A stretch of 64,000 nt of DNA from Reticulitermes speratus (taxonomy: Eukaryota > Arthropoda > Insecta > Blattodea > Rhinotermitidae): NCBI GenBank assembly GCA_021186555.1, contig JAJKFL010000003.1:28508908-28572907 (forward strand), read 5' to 3'. The notes beneath the pieces were generated by a model. It searched no databases, was not told the origin of the DNA, and saw only the letters and a program-made list of their open reading frames with translations. A program made the translations under genes and the position numbers. Shown here one piece after another: positions 10,306 to 19,349 of the stretch. Positions within the stretch are counted from its first letter, which is position 1; each line of letters starts with the position of its first letter.

Positions 10306-10635
10306 GCGGTAATCTACGGAACCCAAAAGTACAGGTGCTATTTGTTTGGTAGACCATTCACCTTAGTGACTGACCATAGAGCCCTCAGATGGATGCTAAA
10401 ACTAAAAGACCCAAGCGCCAAATTAACCAGGTGGGCCCTAAGATTATCGGAATTCCAATGAGGTCATACACCGACCGGGTAAACAACACATCGTGCCCGA
10501 TGTTTTGTCACGACACGTGGCGACAGTTCACACGCAGGAGGAAGAACCGATAGGTAGAGCCGTCGTGAAGGCAGAACAAGATGCGGATACCTTTTGCAAG
10601 AAAGTTAGGAACCACTTAGACACCTTGTCAGAGTA

Positions 10636-10849
10636 CGAAGCCTGTTCAACAAATGTCCGAACTTTTAAAATAGCGCGCCAATGCAAAAGCACATCGCTTT
10701 CCGGAAAGTGGCGCAGCCCAGCTGTCATCTTCGGGAGGTATCTGCCGCAGCCAAGGGGTGTACGTCGAAGGAGACAGAACTGAGTAGCTTGCAGGTGAGC
10801 CCAAAAAAATTATATACAAAAAGTTCGGACATTTTTTGAACAGGCCCCG
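10636..10849. mobile_element. mariner-type MITE inside gypsy element 1
   Basis: The ends are inverted repeats: GCCTGTTCAACAAATGTCCG on the left and, reverse-complemented, GCCTGTTCAAAAAATGTCCG on the right, followed by AACTTTT on both sides. TA dinucleotides flank it at 10,634-10,635 and 10,850-10,851. Excision joins the host as LSEYIEDRDELLYR in frame. Inside, GTACGTCGAAGGAGAC resembles the last codons of the mariner transposase at 24.88 kb, so this is a deletion derivative of a mariner. Confidence 0.85.
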
Positions 10850-11700
10850 TACATAGAAGACCGAGACGAACTTCTTTATCGATAGGGACCACGTGGGCAG
10901 TTAAGATTGGTTATTCCTAAGAGTTTGGTCACGAAGATAATTAGACAGCATCATGATTCCCGCTACGCAGCGCATGCAGGAATTAGGAAGACGCAACAAT
11001 GGCTGCGAACTAAATATTATTCGTCTAGCTTACACCAAGATGTGGAAGACTATATTAAAAAATGTGATAAGTGCGCCCGGTTGAAACCAGGACGTAATAG
11101 TGTGGCACCATTAGGACAAATTCCCGAAGCAAAAGGGCCAATGAGCCATACGCTACATATAAGGAAAGGTACCGGTACTTGCCCGACCATCGCACGAGTC
11201 TTGGTAAACAAAATTTTTGCTAGACATGGAGTGTATAACACCGCTTGAAGTGATCGCGGACGGAACTTCACGTCCGAGCTTATGAAGGAGACAAGTTTGT
11301 TACTGATTGTAAGGAAGGTATTTACCAGTCCGTACCATCAGAAGGTATCGGTCAAATCGAGAATTTTCAACGGGTATTGAATAATGGGCTAGCTTGTGAG
11401 ATAAATGGACGAAGGGACGATTGGGTAAAATACGTCGACTTAGTGTTATGGGCCTATAGATCACAGCCGCACAGTCCCACGGGATACTCGCCATTTTACG
11501 TTATATGGGAGAGAAATGGCCGGACCATGAGATAAGGAGTTGTTAGCCTATCTTACAAATAAGCGCGAGCACACAGACGCTAAGAAATTGGTGGACGATT
11601 TAGCTTCCATGATGAGGAAAATTCAGAGAGAAGTTAGGGAGAAATTTTGAGACGGAAGGAAAACCCAGCAGACACCATGACCGAATAGCAAAAATGACAG
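10850..11700 (+). pseudogene. gypsy element 1 integrase, internally deleted
   Basis: The N-terminal zinc-binding module is present: IRQHHDSRYAAHAGIRKTQQ (the two His) and KKCDKCARLKPG (the two Cys), about 10,937-11,086. After GPMSHT (about 11,140-11,157) the catalytic core is cut: the region with the first two acidic residues is missing, and the sequence resumes in other frames with FARHGVYNTA, DRGRNFTSELM, TSPYHQ and, further on, SPTGYSPFYV-like and LAYLTNKREHTDAKKLVDDL. Integrase inserts the DNA copy into the chromosome. This copy lacks most of the DDE core. Confidence 0.8.
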
Positions 11701-12130
11701 AATATGAACCAGGAGATTTATTTTATTGGAAGATGGTGAAGGGAAAAAAGTTGAGCGAGAAATGGCTAGGACCATTCAAGGTGATAGGGAAATTGTCGGA
11801 CAAAGGATATAAAATTGAGGGACCCCGGGGAAGGACAGTTACCTTGAATTAGGGCAATAGACGAGATGTAAGGCTACTTTAGAATATATGTGACCAAAAA
11901 TGGCGAGAGAAGGAAAGGCGCCGAAACATGCCAGTAAGGATAGGGAGCAGCGATGACGATACCGACTTAGAATGGATTCGAGAAAAAGACTGGAATCGAG
12001 TGACAAGACCCCGACTTGACGAGACCTCTATGAACGAACATAAGTCAGGTAATGAAAATACCGTGATAGGCGAAGGACTACGGGACAGCTATAACTTGCG
12101 TCCTCGGAAACGTATTAATTATAAGGAATA
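11701..12130 (+). pseudogene. gypsy element 1 integrase C-terminus and pol end
   Basis: YEPGDLFYWKMVKGKKLSEK then WLGPFKVIGKLSDKGYKI (about 11,701-11,820) is the GPY/F-type SH3-like end of a gypsy integrase. The following frame (11,928-12,131) reads RIGSSDDDTDLEWIREKDW and ends SYNLRPRKRINYKE, a basic tail typical of pol termini. At least one stop lies between them (about 11,850). No start is assigned because this was made as part of a polyprotein. Confidence 0.7.
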
Positions 12131-13810
12131 GAGGAATAAGGTGATCTTCAAGAACGGGTGCGAGATTTGAATTTACGGAACCACCTACACCAAATCAGAT
12201 ATCGGAGGGGACGGCCTATCTGTACGAGCATGAGACGCAAGTTACAGGGAATTTTTGGGACTTGGCACTGAATATAAATATATCCAATTATGCGGAAATG
12301 GCCCGGAGTGCCCTGAGAGATATAGAAGAATTTACGTAAGTTAATAAACTTGAATCTGGAATTCAGGGAGTAATTGGGAATTTACAAGCGATGGCCAGAG
12401 AGATTGTTCGAAAAATAAAGTGTAGAATCAATTTTAATGGGAGGACCACGCGTTGAAAAGAGTATAATATCCATAGGTGGACAGATGATAAAATATCTGT
12501 TTGGAACGGCTTTAACAGTCGACATATCCTCGATAAACACTAGAGTATATGCGATGGACAAGAACCAAGGAAAGTTGGTACACGACGTACAAAATAAATT
12601 ACTTTACCTAAAATTTGGGAAGATCACATTAGTAGGAATTCATACAAGATAGAGCTTCTGATGAAACAAGTTACGTTACAGTTGAGAGAATCGGAACGAT
12701 TGCGGAAGAACGTTATTCGATGTGAGAATGATACTAACAATGAGATGAGACAAGACCGTAAGACAAACAGTTACTTAAGGGAGGTAGACGTTCGCTTATT
12801 AAGGGTATATACAGATGTCACCGAATTGGCTATGGGCTTGGAGCTGGCAGCTTTGAACCGGCTAGCGGCTACATTGATGCCCGTGGACAGGTTGACGGAG
12901 GTTTTACAACAAATTTCCGTACACCTGCCTCCAGGACTTAACTTTATGGCCGAGTAAAATCAGAATTTATGTATGTATTTTATTTTACCATGTCAGTCCA
13001 TGCAGTAACTTATGATGGATTCATTAGGTTACTGATACAGATACCATTAAGAGAGACAGAGTACATACGCCGTTTACAAAGCAATTCCATTACCTACCTA
13101 TTCACACGAATTAGGAAGGTACGTCAAAATTGGTCATACTGATAAATGGTTCGAGGTTTCGGCGGTGAAAAGGACTTATTAATTAGAGCCAGGGTACCAA
13201 AGCCAATGTAAATTCGGACATGTAAACTTTTGTGAGGTTACCTCACCAAGGATAGATCGCAGTCACGATTCATGCTTGAGCGGATTATATTATGGTAAGG
13301 ATAAGCAAATTTTGAAGTATTGTGAAAGATTTATAGTAAGACAAAATTTAGTCCGGCGATAAGACGAGTAAAGACCAAACATGGCCTATGGGTATACTCA
13401 GTAGACCGACCCTATACTTTGAGGCAAGGTGTGAAACCGCCCCGACGACTAGGGAAGTTATACTGAAGGACACCGGTTGGGTGGTACAGCCAGAAGGATG
13501 TGATTGGGCACACGAAGATATGACATTGAAAGCCTGGAGAATCTTTCAATCCAGTTATACGGTGGAGCAAAACCCAGTGCTCCTACTAAAAAAAAGACTT
13601 GTTTTTGACCCACGAACACCAAGTGTTACAGGGGCAACCTGGTGCAGTAAGGGAAATTTTGTAGTCATGGGACGCTCTGAACTCAGACGGGGAACGAGCG
13701 ATAATTCCAACAAAACAGCTGATTACACAGCTGCAGACGCGGCAGAAGGAGGCCAAGGATCAGCGTGATGCAATACTGATTGCATCAGCAGTCGCAGTTA
13801 TACCGAAGAC
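12131..13810 (+). pseudogene. gypsy element 1 envelope-like glycoprotein, broken; env tail copy E1
   Basis: After pol the sequence is broken up but recognisable as an errantivirus env. ISIGGQMIKYLFGTALTVDI (about 12,470-12,530) matches the start of the membrane-anchored subunit of insect errantivirus envelopes. A coiled-coil-like, charged segment follows (12,661-12,957). The C-terminal half (13,388-13,768) holds a Cys-containing ectodomain segment (VVQPEGCDWAHEDMTLKAW). Just before the expected transmembrane helix the sequence stops matching the sister copies (about 13,800). Multiple stops and frameshifts break it. In functional relatives the protein is a fusion glycoprotein related to baculovirus F; this copy cannot be made. 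Confidence 0.75.
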
Positions 13811-13900
13811 GTGGGTCTGCGGCCGCTCGTTTTGCTGGGATTATTGGTTCCAATCCCGCCTAGGGCATGGATATGTCTCTTGTAAGTGTTGTGTGTCGTG
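13795..13900 (+). repeat. tRNA-related SINE head (fragment)
   Basis: GGTTCCAATCCCGCC (about 13,848-13,862) resembles a polymerase III B box (GGTTCGANTCC). It is followed by TAGGGCATGGATATGT, a continuation I associate with common insect tRNA-derived SINEs. It sits exactly at the break in env tail E1. The body and tail of the SINE are not recognisable. Confidence 0.45.
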
Positions 13901-13906
13901 GACGTC

Positions 13907-14050
13907 GTGCGTGCATATCTGCCCAAACGCTACACCGACGTTTTTATCGACCCCGATATTGTTTCACTCAATAATGGCACATTAAAGTTTAAGTTGATAT
14001 ACCACGGCGTCTGCGAAAAGACAAACGCTTTCCTGCTCTCCCTCAAATGA
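13907..14050 (+). pseudogene. Short unrecognised ORF of the virus-like block (YLPKRYTDVF)
   Basis: 47 codons are open without an ATG, reading YLPKRYTDVFIDPDIVSLNN then GTLKFKLIYHGVCEKTNAF, then a stop at 14,048-14,050. The beta-rich, compact look and conservation-like wording suggest a real protein piece, and I have an uncertain memory of similar words in arthropod hypothetical proteins. It lies between the SINE head and the zinc-ribbon gene on the same strand. The function is unknown. Confidence 0.4.
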
Positions 14051-14153
14051 CTAACCTTGTAAAACATGGCATTTCTTTTTGTTTTGCAGTTACGTAAAAA
14101 AAAACAAAACAAATATGCGTCTCGGTGGTAGACCTTTCACAGGGACAAGCTAG

Positions 14154-15238
14154 ATAACAGACATTCACGATGCCATCTGCGCCGAGGTTGGCAACGCGAC
14201 TTGGGTGTCGGAATTCGTACCGCCGGCCAATCGCCCACACAGGCGCTTTTTAGAAGCGCTGTTATGGATACTCCACTGTGCTGGCATGTGTTGCGCGGTG
14301 GCGGGTGAGTACGCAACTTACATGGCGGGTGTCTTTCCTGATTCTTATGACGTCGCCATATACGTGGCATACCCTCTCCTTATAAATTCCGACATCGCAA
14401 ATACAATACTTTGCATAACTAATCGTGCCATAGAAGACGTAGATGTCCAATTTTCGATATGTGATTTTCATTTTGAACTATTAACTTCACCTGTTTTATA
14501 CCCGGGCCAGTATCTGGTATACACTGCGCAGGGGTGACGTGGCAAAATTGATTAAATTACACTGTATCGACAGCGTCTATCCTTGCGGTCCGCGATCTAA
14601 TGTGGACTTCGTAACTTACATATGGGATTCTTTTTCCCACTATTTTATGAACCATGCCCTCACGGTTGGACCTGGCTCGCCTCACGAGAAGGTTACGTTT
14701 CTAAAGCACTACAGGGCCTCGAGCAATGGTACGGTCTCGCGGTCATGTAGGGCGTGGGAGGAGATGTTTGAAGGTATATATAACGTCGACTTGCAGTGCA
14801 GGAGCCCTGACCCGTGCACCTACACGGCGTGTCGACGTCAACCACCGTCACTGAAGGCCTCTGCGTCACAAATTGTTTCGTTTCGTTTATGACATTCAAA
14901 ATTTTCGTTTCGATCCAGATACGAAATACATCTATAATTACGCCTGGTGCAGATGGCCACGATCCCGTGTTTCCATCAACAATCTCTGCCCGTTCCCACA
15001 TCCAATATCTATACGTTTCTTCTGGTATATCAGTACAGGACCTATCTCGCGGCAGAGGTATCAAGAAAAGTGCGTGCCTGCCATCAATGCGCAACTGCGG
15101 CACGTGTGGAAGACCCGCACCCAGAACAGCTTCGCATCCTCAGGTGAATTCGTGGTCTCGCTCGTCCTACAGAAGGAACGATTTTGGTGCGCTCATTGCG
15201 AGAAGGCTCTGTTCGAGTTATCTCGCGGGGTGAAGTGC
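14154..15238 (+). pseudogene. Virus-like zinc-ribbon protein (copy 2), nearly full length, two frameshifts
   Basis: Three consecutive frames make one long product. Frame 1 is open from 14,154 (after TAG) to 14,537 with RPHRRFLEALLWILHCAGM and YDVAIYVAYPLL. The next part (14,539-14,892) has VTFLKHYRASSNGTVSRSCR, then a cluster CRSPDPCTYTACRRQPPSLK. The last (14,873-15,238) ends ERFWCAHCEKALFEL...C, a zinc-ribbon-like CxxC-x(n)-C. The frame changes lie at about 14,536 and 14,880. The same order (LRHY..., ...SL..., W-C-x-H-C-x3-LF) appears at 1.22-1.75 kb. I recognise the family as repeated in arthropod genomes but know no function. Its neighbours are other virus-like genes. Continuation to the stop at 15,403 is probably unrelated sequence. 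Confidence 0.6.
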
Positions 15239-15404
15239 ATAGTCTCCAACACAACAACAAAAAACAAAACAGGTTTTATTGATTTATACAGTGCGGCCCT
15301 CGCGCTAACCTATATCTGGAACTCTTACTTCTATTCCTTCTGTCCCGATACATCTCTCGTTATCCAAGCTAATATACGTCAAACATCCCAAGGCCACGAG
15401 TGAC

Positions 15405-15665
15405 GTGTGGGCGTCGACCGCGTATGATTACTGTAGGTTGTTGCTACTGCTGCTTGTTCCTGCCCAGCAACCTCCGACTCTAAAGGGGATGGCATCAGGT
15501 GTGGCCTTACGCTACGTGCGAGCGGCTACTGTACTACACTCTCTCTTTCCACATATATATACTTGTGTGAATATAGTGGGCGTCCCTCATTTATATATTA
15601 ATAAAACACAATATGTGTGTGTATGTGGGTGTAACCAGGATTCAAAGACATTTCAATATATATAA
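15405..15665 (+). pseudogene. Uncertain fragment with a second PP(S/T)LK motif
   Basis: Within this stretch AQQPPTLKGMASGVALRYV (about 15,463-15,519) echoes RRQPPSLKASASQIVSFRL of the preceding gene, so it may be a short duplicated piece of the same family. The rest is hydrophobic and low in information and runs into a GT-rich microsatellite. No independent gene can be supported. Confidence 0.3.
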
Positions 15666-16010
15666 ACAAAACATTTGTGTATTGCATACACTTAATACGG
15701 TATAATTTAACCTGAATTCATGTAACCAGAACGTATATTTAACAAAATCAAAATACGAACATTTGACTGCTGAGTGTGTATTTACTGAACACCACTTCCT
15801 GTATGCAATATGCAACACACCACCCACAAGCTAACCCCAAGGTGAAAAGGTCTGTTCTTACGCGAAGTGTGTGTGTGTGTGTGTGTGTTGCTCACATCTT
15901 ACACCTGTTTTCTTTTCCTACGTGTTATTCGATAAAATCACGGGCAAAATGTAATCATCTTTCTTTTAATGTGTGTGTGGGTGTAACCAGGATTCAATAT
16001 AAGGGAAAAC
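15600..16010 (+). repeat. Repeated GT-microsatellite units with shared tail
   Basis: GTGGGTGTAACCAGGATTCA occurs at about 15,626 and again at about 15,976, each after a (TG)n run. TGTTATTCGATAAAATCACG (about 15,922) matches TGTTATTCGATGAAATCACG at 16,952, the end of the TKYV gene. So the block carries at least two truncated duplicates of that gene's 3' end. Confidence 0.7.
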
Positions 16011-16019
16011 CCTCCGACA

Positions 16020-16335
16020 TACAAATCAGTAGCAATGTTACTTTGCACGTAACACCCACCGTGTGAACATCAACTACCAGTGTGCGCGTGCAGTTCGTGT
16101 TGGGAATGGCCATCACAGTGCCCGGAAACATACGAAGCGTGTGAACACGAAACACCAAAATACATACAGTGCGATGAGTGCATAAAAAACAATAACAGCA
16201 TGCAAAAGGCTGCGGCTTCAACTGCCACATATTCACTTCCGTTCACTGCACACGCCATGTACAACCTGCAGGCCAAAGAGAACGTCAAGTGACCCCATCC
16301 GATCCTGAACGTCACACTGCATCCTTCGTTTCAGC
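16020..16335 (+). other. Region upstream of the TKYV gene; no gene supported
   Basis: A 70-codon open stretch (16,080-16,292) is Cys-rich at its start (CACSSCWEW, CDECIKN) but matches nothing I know. The opposite strand is equally open, so coding is not established. It may be promoter-proximal sequence of the gene that follows. Confidence 0.3.
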
Positions 16336-16342
16336 TATTTAA
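16336..16342 (+). promoter_or_regulatory. Candidate TATA box upstream of the TKYV gene
   Basis: TATTTAA lies 45 bp before the ATG at 16,381 and about 25-30 bp before CAGTATCACTAG, which could hold the start site. The spacing suits a simple viral or transposon promoter. Not confirmed by a second copy. Confidence 0.4.
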
Positions 16343-16380
16343 GAGGCGAGCACCCGCAGTATCACTAGTCGAAACACAAG

Positions 16381-16981
16381 ATGCTGTCGGGAAAGAACTT
16401 GAGGCTGGCCAAGGGACATCAGAAGCAGGGCGACGCCGCCAGGCCGGCGCTAGCAGCAGCAGCCAGCCCAAAGCTCAGCCTGAGAGGGTCCTGCTACGTC
16501 GCCTCTACTTTTTAAAACCAGATCACACCAAGTACGTGAGTGTAGGATTTTACCCAGACCGCGCTTACCAGGCCTGCGTAGAGTTCGGCGACGCCAGACA
16601 GGCACCGGTAGTTTTGACTCCGTCTTTTCTGCACACCCTGTCGGTCCATTTGCCTACACTCTGCGAGCATCTCTGCAAGCAGGAACCCTAAAGGTGCAAC
16701 GAATTGTCTTTCCGTTTGCAGACCGTAACAGGAGTCGAACCGGCGGCCAAGTTGACCATGGACCGCACGTCCATAACTCGGAAGGTCGGCGAACTGAAGT
16801 ACCTCCTGTTGAACATGTCGACTTTGGTCCACCAGCTTGCGCGATATACGATGGCCGCAAAAGACGTTGGTGAATATGTACATAGCTCCACCGCTTCTTC
16901 TTCTTTCGTGGCGCCCAAGGAGACCGCCTCTCTGTTCGTCCAATATGACGTGTTATTCGATGAAATCACGGGCAAACTTTA
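16381..16981 (+). pseudogene. Virus-like TKYV protein (copy 1), one stop and one frameshift
   Basis: The ATG at 16,381 opens a basic, Ala-rich start. The conserved body is in another frame: RRLYFLKPDHTKYVSVGFYP (about 16,497-16,556), YQACVEFGDARQAPVVLTP, then after a single TAA at 16,689-16,691 the same frame continues RCNELSFRLQTVTG..., LLLNMSTLVHQLARYTMAAK and ends ETASLFVQYDVLFDEITGKL with TAA near 16,981. About 200 residues, mixed alpha/beta, no known enzymatic motif. A shorter relative lies at 19,350-19,667 (VYFLNKERTKYIGIFLDENL). Both share the pattern (V/L)YFL(K/N)...TKY(V/I). I have seen such proteins only as uncharacterised arthropod entries; the function is unknown. Confidence 0.55.
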
Positions 16982-16994
16982 ATCATCTTTCTTT

Positions 16995-17064
16995 CAATTT
17001 GTGTGTGTGTGTATATACGTGACGCAGAAAAATGGACTGCAATATCTGTGTGTGTGTGTGTGTG
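16995..17064 (+). repeat. Two GT microsatellites next to env tail E2
   Basis: (GT)n at about 16,999-17,012 and 17,046-17,063 bracket ATATACGTGACGCAGAAAAA. The second abuts GGACCCACGA, where similarity to the env tail starts, so it marks the right junction of the virus-like block. Confidence 0.8.
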
Positions 17065-17444
17065 GGACCCACGAAAACCAAGTGTTACAGGGGCAACCTC
17101 GTGCAGTAAGGGAAATTTTGGAGTCATGGGACGCCCTGAACTCGGACGGGGAACGAGAGATGATTCCTACAAAACAGCTGATTACACAGCTGCAGACACG
17201 GCAGGCCAAGGATAAGCGTGATGCAATACTGATTGCATCAGCAGTCGCCGCTGTACTAGTAGCAGCGACCGTGACCCTTGTGTTGGTGTGGATAAGGGGA
17301 CTTCTCCGCAAATCGTCGGCTAACGACATAATCAGCCCATCAGTCGCGGAAGGAGATCAAGATACGCCTGGCAACGGAACGCCCAAGACTCAACGGCCGG
17401 AGTCTCGTTTTGTGTCACGGCGGTTAAATATGCCATCTGTGTAA
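17065..17444 (+). pseudogene. Errantivirus env tail copy E2 with transmembrane helix
   Basis: This begins with the same ~185 bp found at 13,611-13,800 (CCAAGTGTTACAGGGGCAAC in both), then continues where E1 breaks off: a charged heptad segment (EREMIPTKQLITQLQTRQ), a strong hydrophobic helix (ILIASAVAAVLVAATVTLVL, about 17,228-17,287) and a short cytoplasmic tail ending at a stop at 17,442-17,444. This is the anchor end of an insect errantivirus envelope. The 5' part is absent. A polypurine stretch and LTR follow, as expected after env. Confidence 0.8.
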
Positions 17445-17556
17445 TTAATCAAGATGGAAATGTAAATATTGTGATTAGGAAAAAATTGTGTATATATTGT
17501 AAATGATGTAAAACTGTACATAATCTTGTAAGATTACTTCAATTTTAAGGGCGGGG
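17445..17556 (+). promoter_or_regulatory. Polypurine tract region before LTR-A
   Basis: AATTTTAAGGGCGGGG (about 17,541-17,556) directly precedes the TG of LTR-A. The equivalent before LTR-B is AATTTTAAGGGCGAGG. Such a purine run primes plus-strand synthesis in gypsy elements. Confidence 0.7.
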
Positions 17557-18260
17557 TGATGTAGTGTAGCAATACTTCTTGTTGTGAGATTTATGTAATT
17601 TGTATATAAAAGTCATAATGTAGAGCACCAGTACCTTGAAGGCAAGAAATATGCTGACGTTTGTTAAGTCTGGAACGCGAAGGACCGATGGAGTAATGAC
17701 GTGTAAGTGTTTTGTTAATTGGAAAGAGACTTTAGTAACGCTAGACGAAGGTTATTTAACCTCGATAGTCAGCAGTTATGATGATATCGAAGGTTCTTTT
17801 TAATACAAATCGTTTGTAAAAACATGTAATAATTGGGTATAAAAACCCTGGAGAATTAGACTTAAGACACTCTTGGTCCGAGACTGGGTCCGATTCTGAC
17901 TGATCGACAGCAGAGAACTCCGTAAGGCGACGGTACGACATGATCATGACGACCACTACAGTACGACTGATCTACTTCTTCACAATTCTGAGCTTTCAAG
18001 GTAGGACGAAGTCATCTGAGTTTGCCTAAGGTACATGGTTTGTTCAGCAAATGTATTTTGAAACTAGATTAATTGCTTTGGTACGCCTCGCCCATTAAGT
18101 TTTTAACTAATGTAACTTTTTAGTAATATACCTGAAAACCCAAACTGGTGCTCTCGTTATCTCTTAACACCCATGTTCCCGAGCCTGGTAAATTTGAGCT
18201 GCAGAGGCTGATCTCTCGCGGTCTCCACAGTAATTATTAATTATTATTTATTACGAGAGA
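17557..18260 (+). mobile_element. Errantivirus LTR-A
   Basis: It starts TGATGTAGTGTAGCAATA and ends near TTATTACGAGAGA, where the homology to LTR-B (20,326-21,035) continues into a candidate primer-binding site TGGTGGCAC. It contains TATAAAAA at 17,838-17,845 and, 95 bp further, a short ORF with signal-peptide character (17,940-18,000) that stops at a GT splice donor. The 3' boundary is inferred from the common TGG. Length about 704 bp. Confidence 0.8.
17940..18000 (+). CDS. Signal-peptide-like mini-exon in LTR-A, ending at a splice donor
   Basis: The ATG at 17,940 opens MIMTTTTVRLIYFFTILSFQ followed by one more base and GTAGGA. The positively charged Arg followed by a hydrophobic run is typical of an N-terminal signal peptide. 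The corresponding place in LTR-B (20,727-20,778) reads MATRVVRLIYLFVLSLQ and then GTAGGC. Differences are mostly conservative. I infer that it is spliced to the downstream env, which otherwise lacks a signal peptide; no transcript evidence is available. Confidence 0.5.
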
Positions 18261-18369
18261 TGGTGGCACTCTACCGGAGTGGCATGGTTCTTACACTCAT
18301 AGTCTCGGCGTACGACATTCCGAAAATAGTTGGGAGTCGGAAGGTCGGGCGTTGCGGCACAACAAAACA
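18261..18369 (+). pseudogene. Short gypsy-2-type protease-proximal segment after LTR-A
   Basis: DIPKIVGSRKVGRCG (about 18,317-18,361) and its DNA resemble DLPKLEGTTGRSGHG that follows LTR-B at 21,111. Both copies therefore carry the same LTR-to-pol junction without primer leader or gag. Here the similarity ends at about 18,365 and the adenain-like gene begins. Confidence 0.5.
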
Positions 18370-18775
18370 TGTTAAATATATTCAAGGGGTATATCCTATA
18401 GATCTATTAACTCCCCATAATGTTAAAACCCTCCATTATTGTCATAAACCTCGACAAACATTACATGCCCGGTTCGCATTGTGTAGCTGTATGCTTTTCT
18501 GACTCTGGATATGCCGAATATTTCGATTCTTATGGTCTCCCACCATTAAAGCTCGAAATAACTGTCTACTTGCAACGTCACTCAATTTCTTGAAAGTTTA
18601 ACCACCACAGAATACAGGGATTAACTTCGAATGTCTGTGGGCATTACTGCTGCATCTACGCACTCCACAGAGCTGAGGCCTATCCATGACGTCATTCCTG
18701 AAAATGTTCACACCTGCTCACTACACCTGTAACGATATAAAGGCAGTGCGCACGTTCCAGGCTCATTTTGGAAAG
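18370..18775 (+). pseudogene. Adenain-like cysteine protease (Polinton/adintovirus type)
   Basis: The pieces read, in order: YIQGVYPIDLLTP (about 18,379-18,412, other frame), IIVINLDKHYMPGSHCVAV (catalytic-His region), CFSDSGYAEYFDSYGLPPLK (the Asp of YFDSYG), then after an in-frame stop at about 18,592 GLTSNVCGHYCCIYALHRAE with the nucleophile Cys in C-G-H-Y-C-C. The tail has HYTCND..AVRTFQAHFGKCPAC. This His-Asp-Cys layout and the FDSYG and GHYC words are those of adenovirus-protease-like enzymes in Maverick/Polinton elements and adintoviruses, which process capsid precursors. One stop and at least one frameshift inactivate it. Confidence 0.75.
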
Positions 18776-19345
18776 TGTCCCGCCTGCCGCAACCTGGAGA
18801 AGCAGCAGACGTGCAAATGGCAGCTATAAATAAAGGTTCGTACAACAGTAATTATCAATTAGCAATGGCTCTATTAGTGATAGATTTCACCTACTTTGAA
18901 GGGCGAGATGGTGAACTAGTGGTAAAGGAGTGGGGGGCTGCCGATTCTCAGAGTGACAGGGTCACATCATATACCTTCAAGAGACCGTACTGTTGGGAAG
19001 AAGTACCTGCGTTTTCTACAAGACTTGACCTGAATATTATACACGGTTGTAATTGGAATGAAGGAGATATATCATATTCGGTGTTGGAAACTGTTCTGTA
19101 GCGAGAAGCATCATTAGCTGTTGCTATATATTGTTTTGGACCTCGAAAATCAGCATTTATTAGTGATAAAATAGACCGCACAGTAATTGATATTACTAAA
19201 CTAGGATGCCCACCAGCCATAAATATAACTTTTCCTAGCATTATCTCTACCTTTCCATGCCATATGAGGTTAAACAATGTTTGTGCAATGAGATCGGCGT
19301 ATTCAATGGCGAAATGGCTGCACTTTCACATTCTTAGTCTCCAGT
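18776..19345 (+). pseudogene. Virus-like 'WEEVP' protein
   Basis: LVIDFTYFEGRDGELVVKEW, then YTFKRPYCWEEVPAFSTRL and HGCNWNEGDISYSVLETVL, stop at 19,099-19,101. The same frame continues beyond the stop: VAIYCFGPRKSAFISDKIDR, TVIDITKLGCPPA and CHMRLNNVCAMRSAYSMAKW. I know this arrangement (FKRPY.WEELP, later C-x2-H...NVCA.R.A...W) as an uncharacterised protein family repeated in arthropod genomes. The acidic D of LVIDF and the spaced motifs could fit an RNase-H-like nuclease, but that is speculation. It follows the protease on the same strand; one stop separates the halves. Confidence 0.55.
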
Positions 19346-19349
19346 ATGC

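Larger units (their letters stand above)
9480..10461 (+). pseudogene. gypsy element 1 RNase H, split by a solo LTR
   Basis: The first part (about 9,480-9,646) has LHTDPSDVGITAVLTQ with the metal-binding Asp, then PISFASRQ, and SVTEKELLAV with the second acidic residue. The second part (10,306-10,461) resumes with VIYGTQKYRCYLFGR and FTLVTDHRALRWML, where the D of TDH is the third acidic residue. Removing the LTR plus one copy of its 4-bp duplication joins them in frame as LLAV-IYGTQ. RNase H removes the RNA strand after first-strand synthesis. A stop (TAG near 9,597) and the stop at the end of the segment show decay independent of the insertion. Confidence 0.85.
5530..13810 (+). mobile_element. 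Errantivirus-type gypsy element 1 (gag-pol-env), 5' LTR missing, several insertions
   Basis: The order gag (CCHC knuckles) - protease - reverse transcriptase - RNase H - integrase - env defines an env-bearing Ty3/gypsy element. It is interrupted by a Harbinger fragment (about 7,357-8,345), a solo LTR (9,647-10,305) and a mariner MITE (10,636-10,849). Excising the last two restores the reading frame exactly. No LTR precedes gag. The env tail near 13,800 runs into a virus-like block, and related env tails followed by LTRs sit at 17.07-18.26 and 19.69-21.03 kb. Many stops and frameshifts: the element is inactive. Confidence 0.85.

Noticed and set aside
14693..15103. 136-codon minus-strand ORF opposite the zinc-ribbon gene
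   Set aside because: The + strand frames carry the conserved family words in order; the minus frame looks like an antisense shadow of that coding sequence.
16512..16943. 143-codon minus-strand ORF opposite the TKYV gene
   Set aside because: It overlaps the family-conserved + strand frame completely; its translation has no family resemblance.
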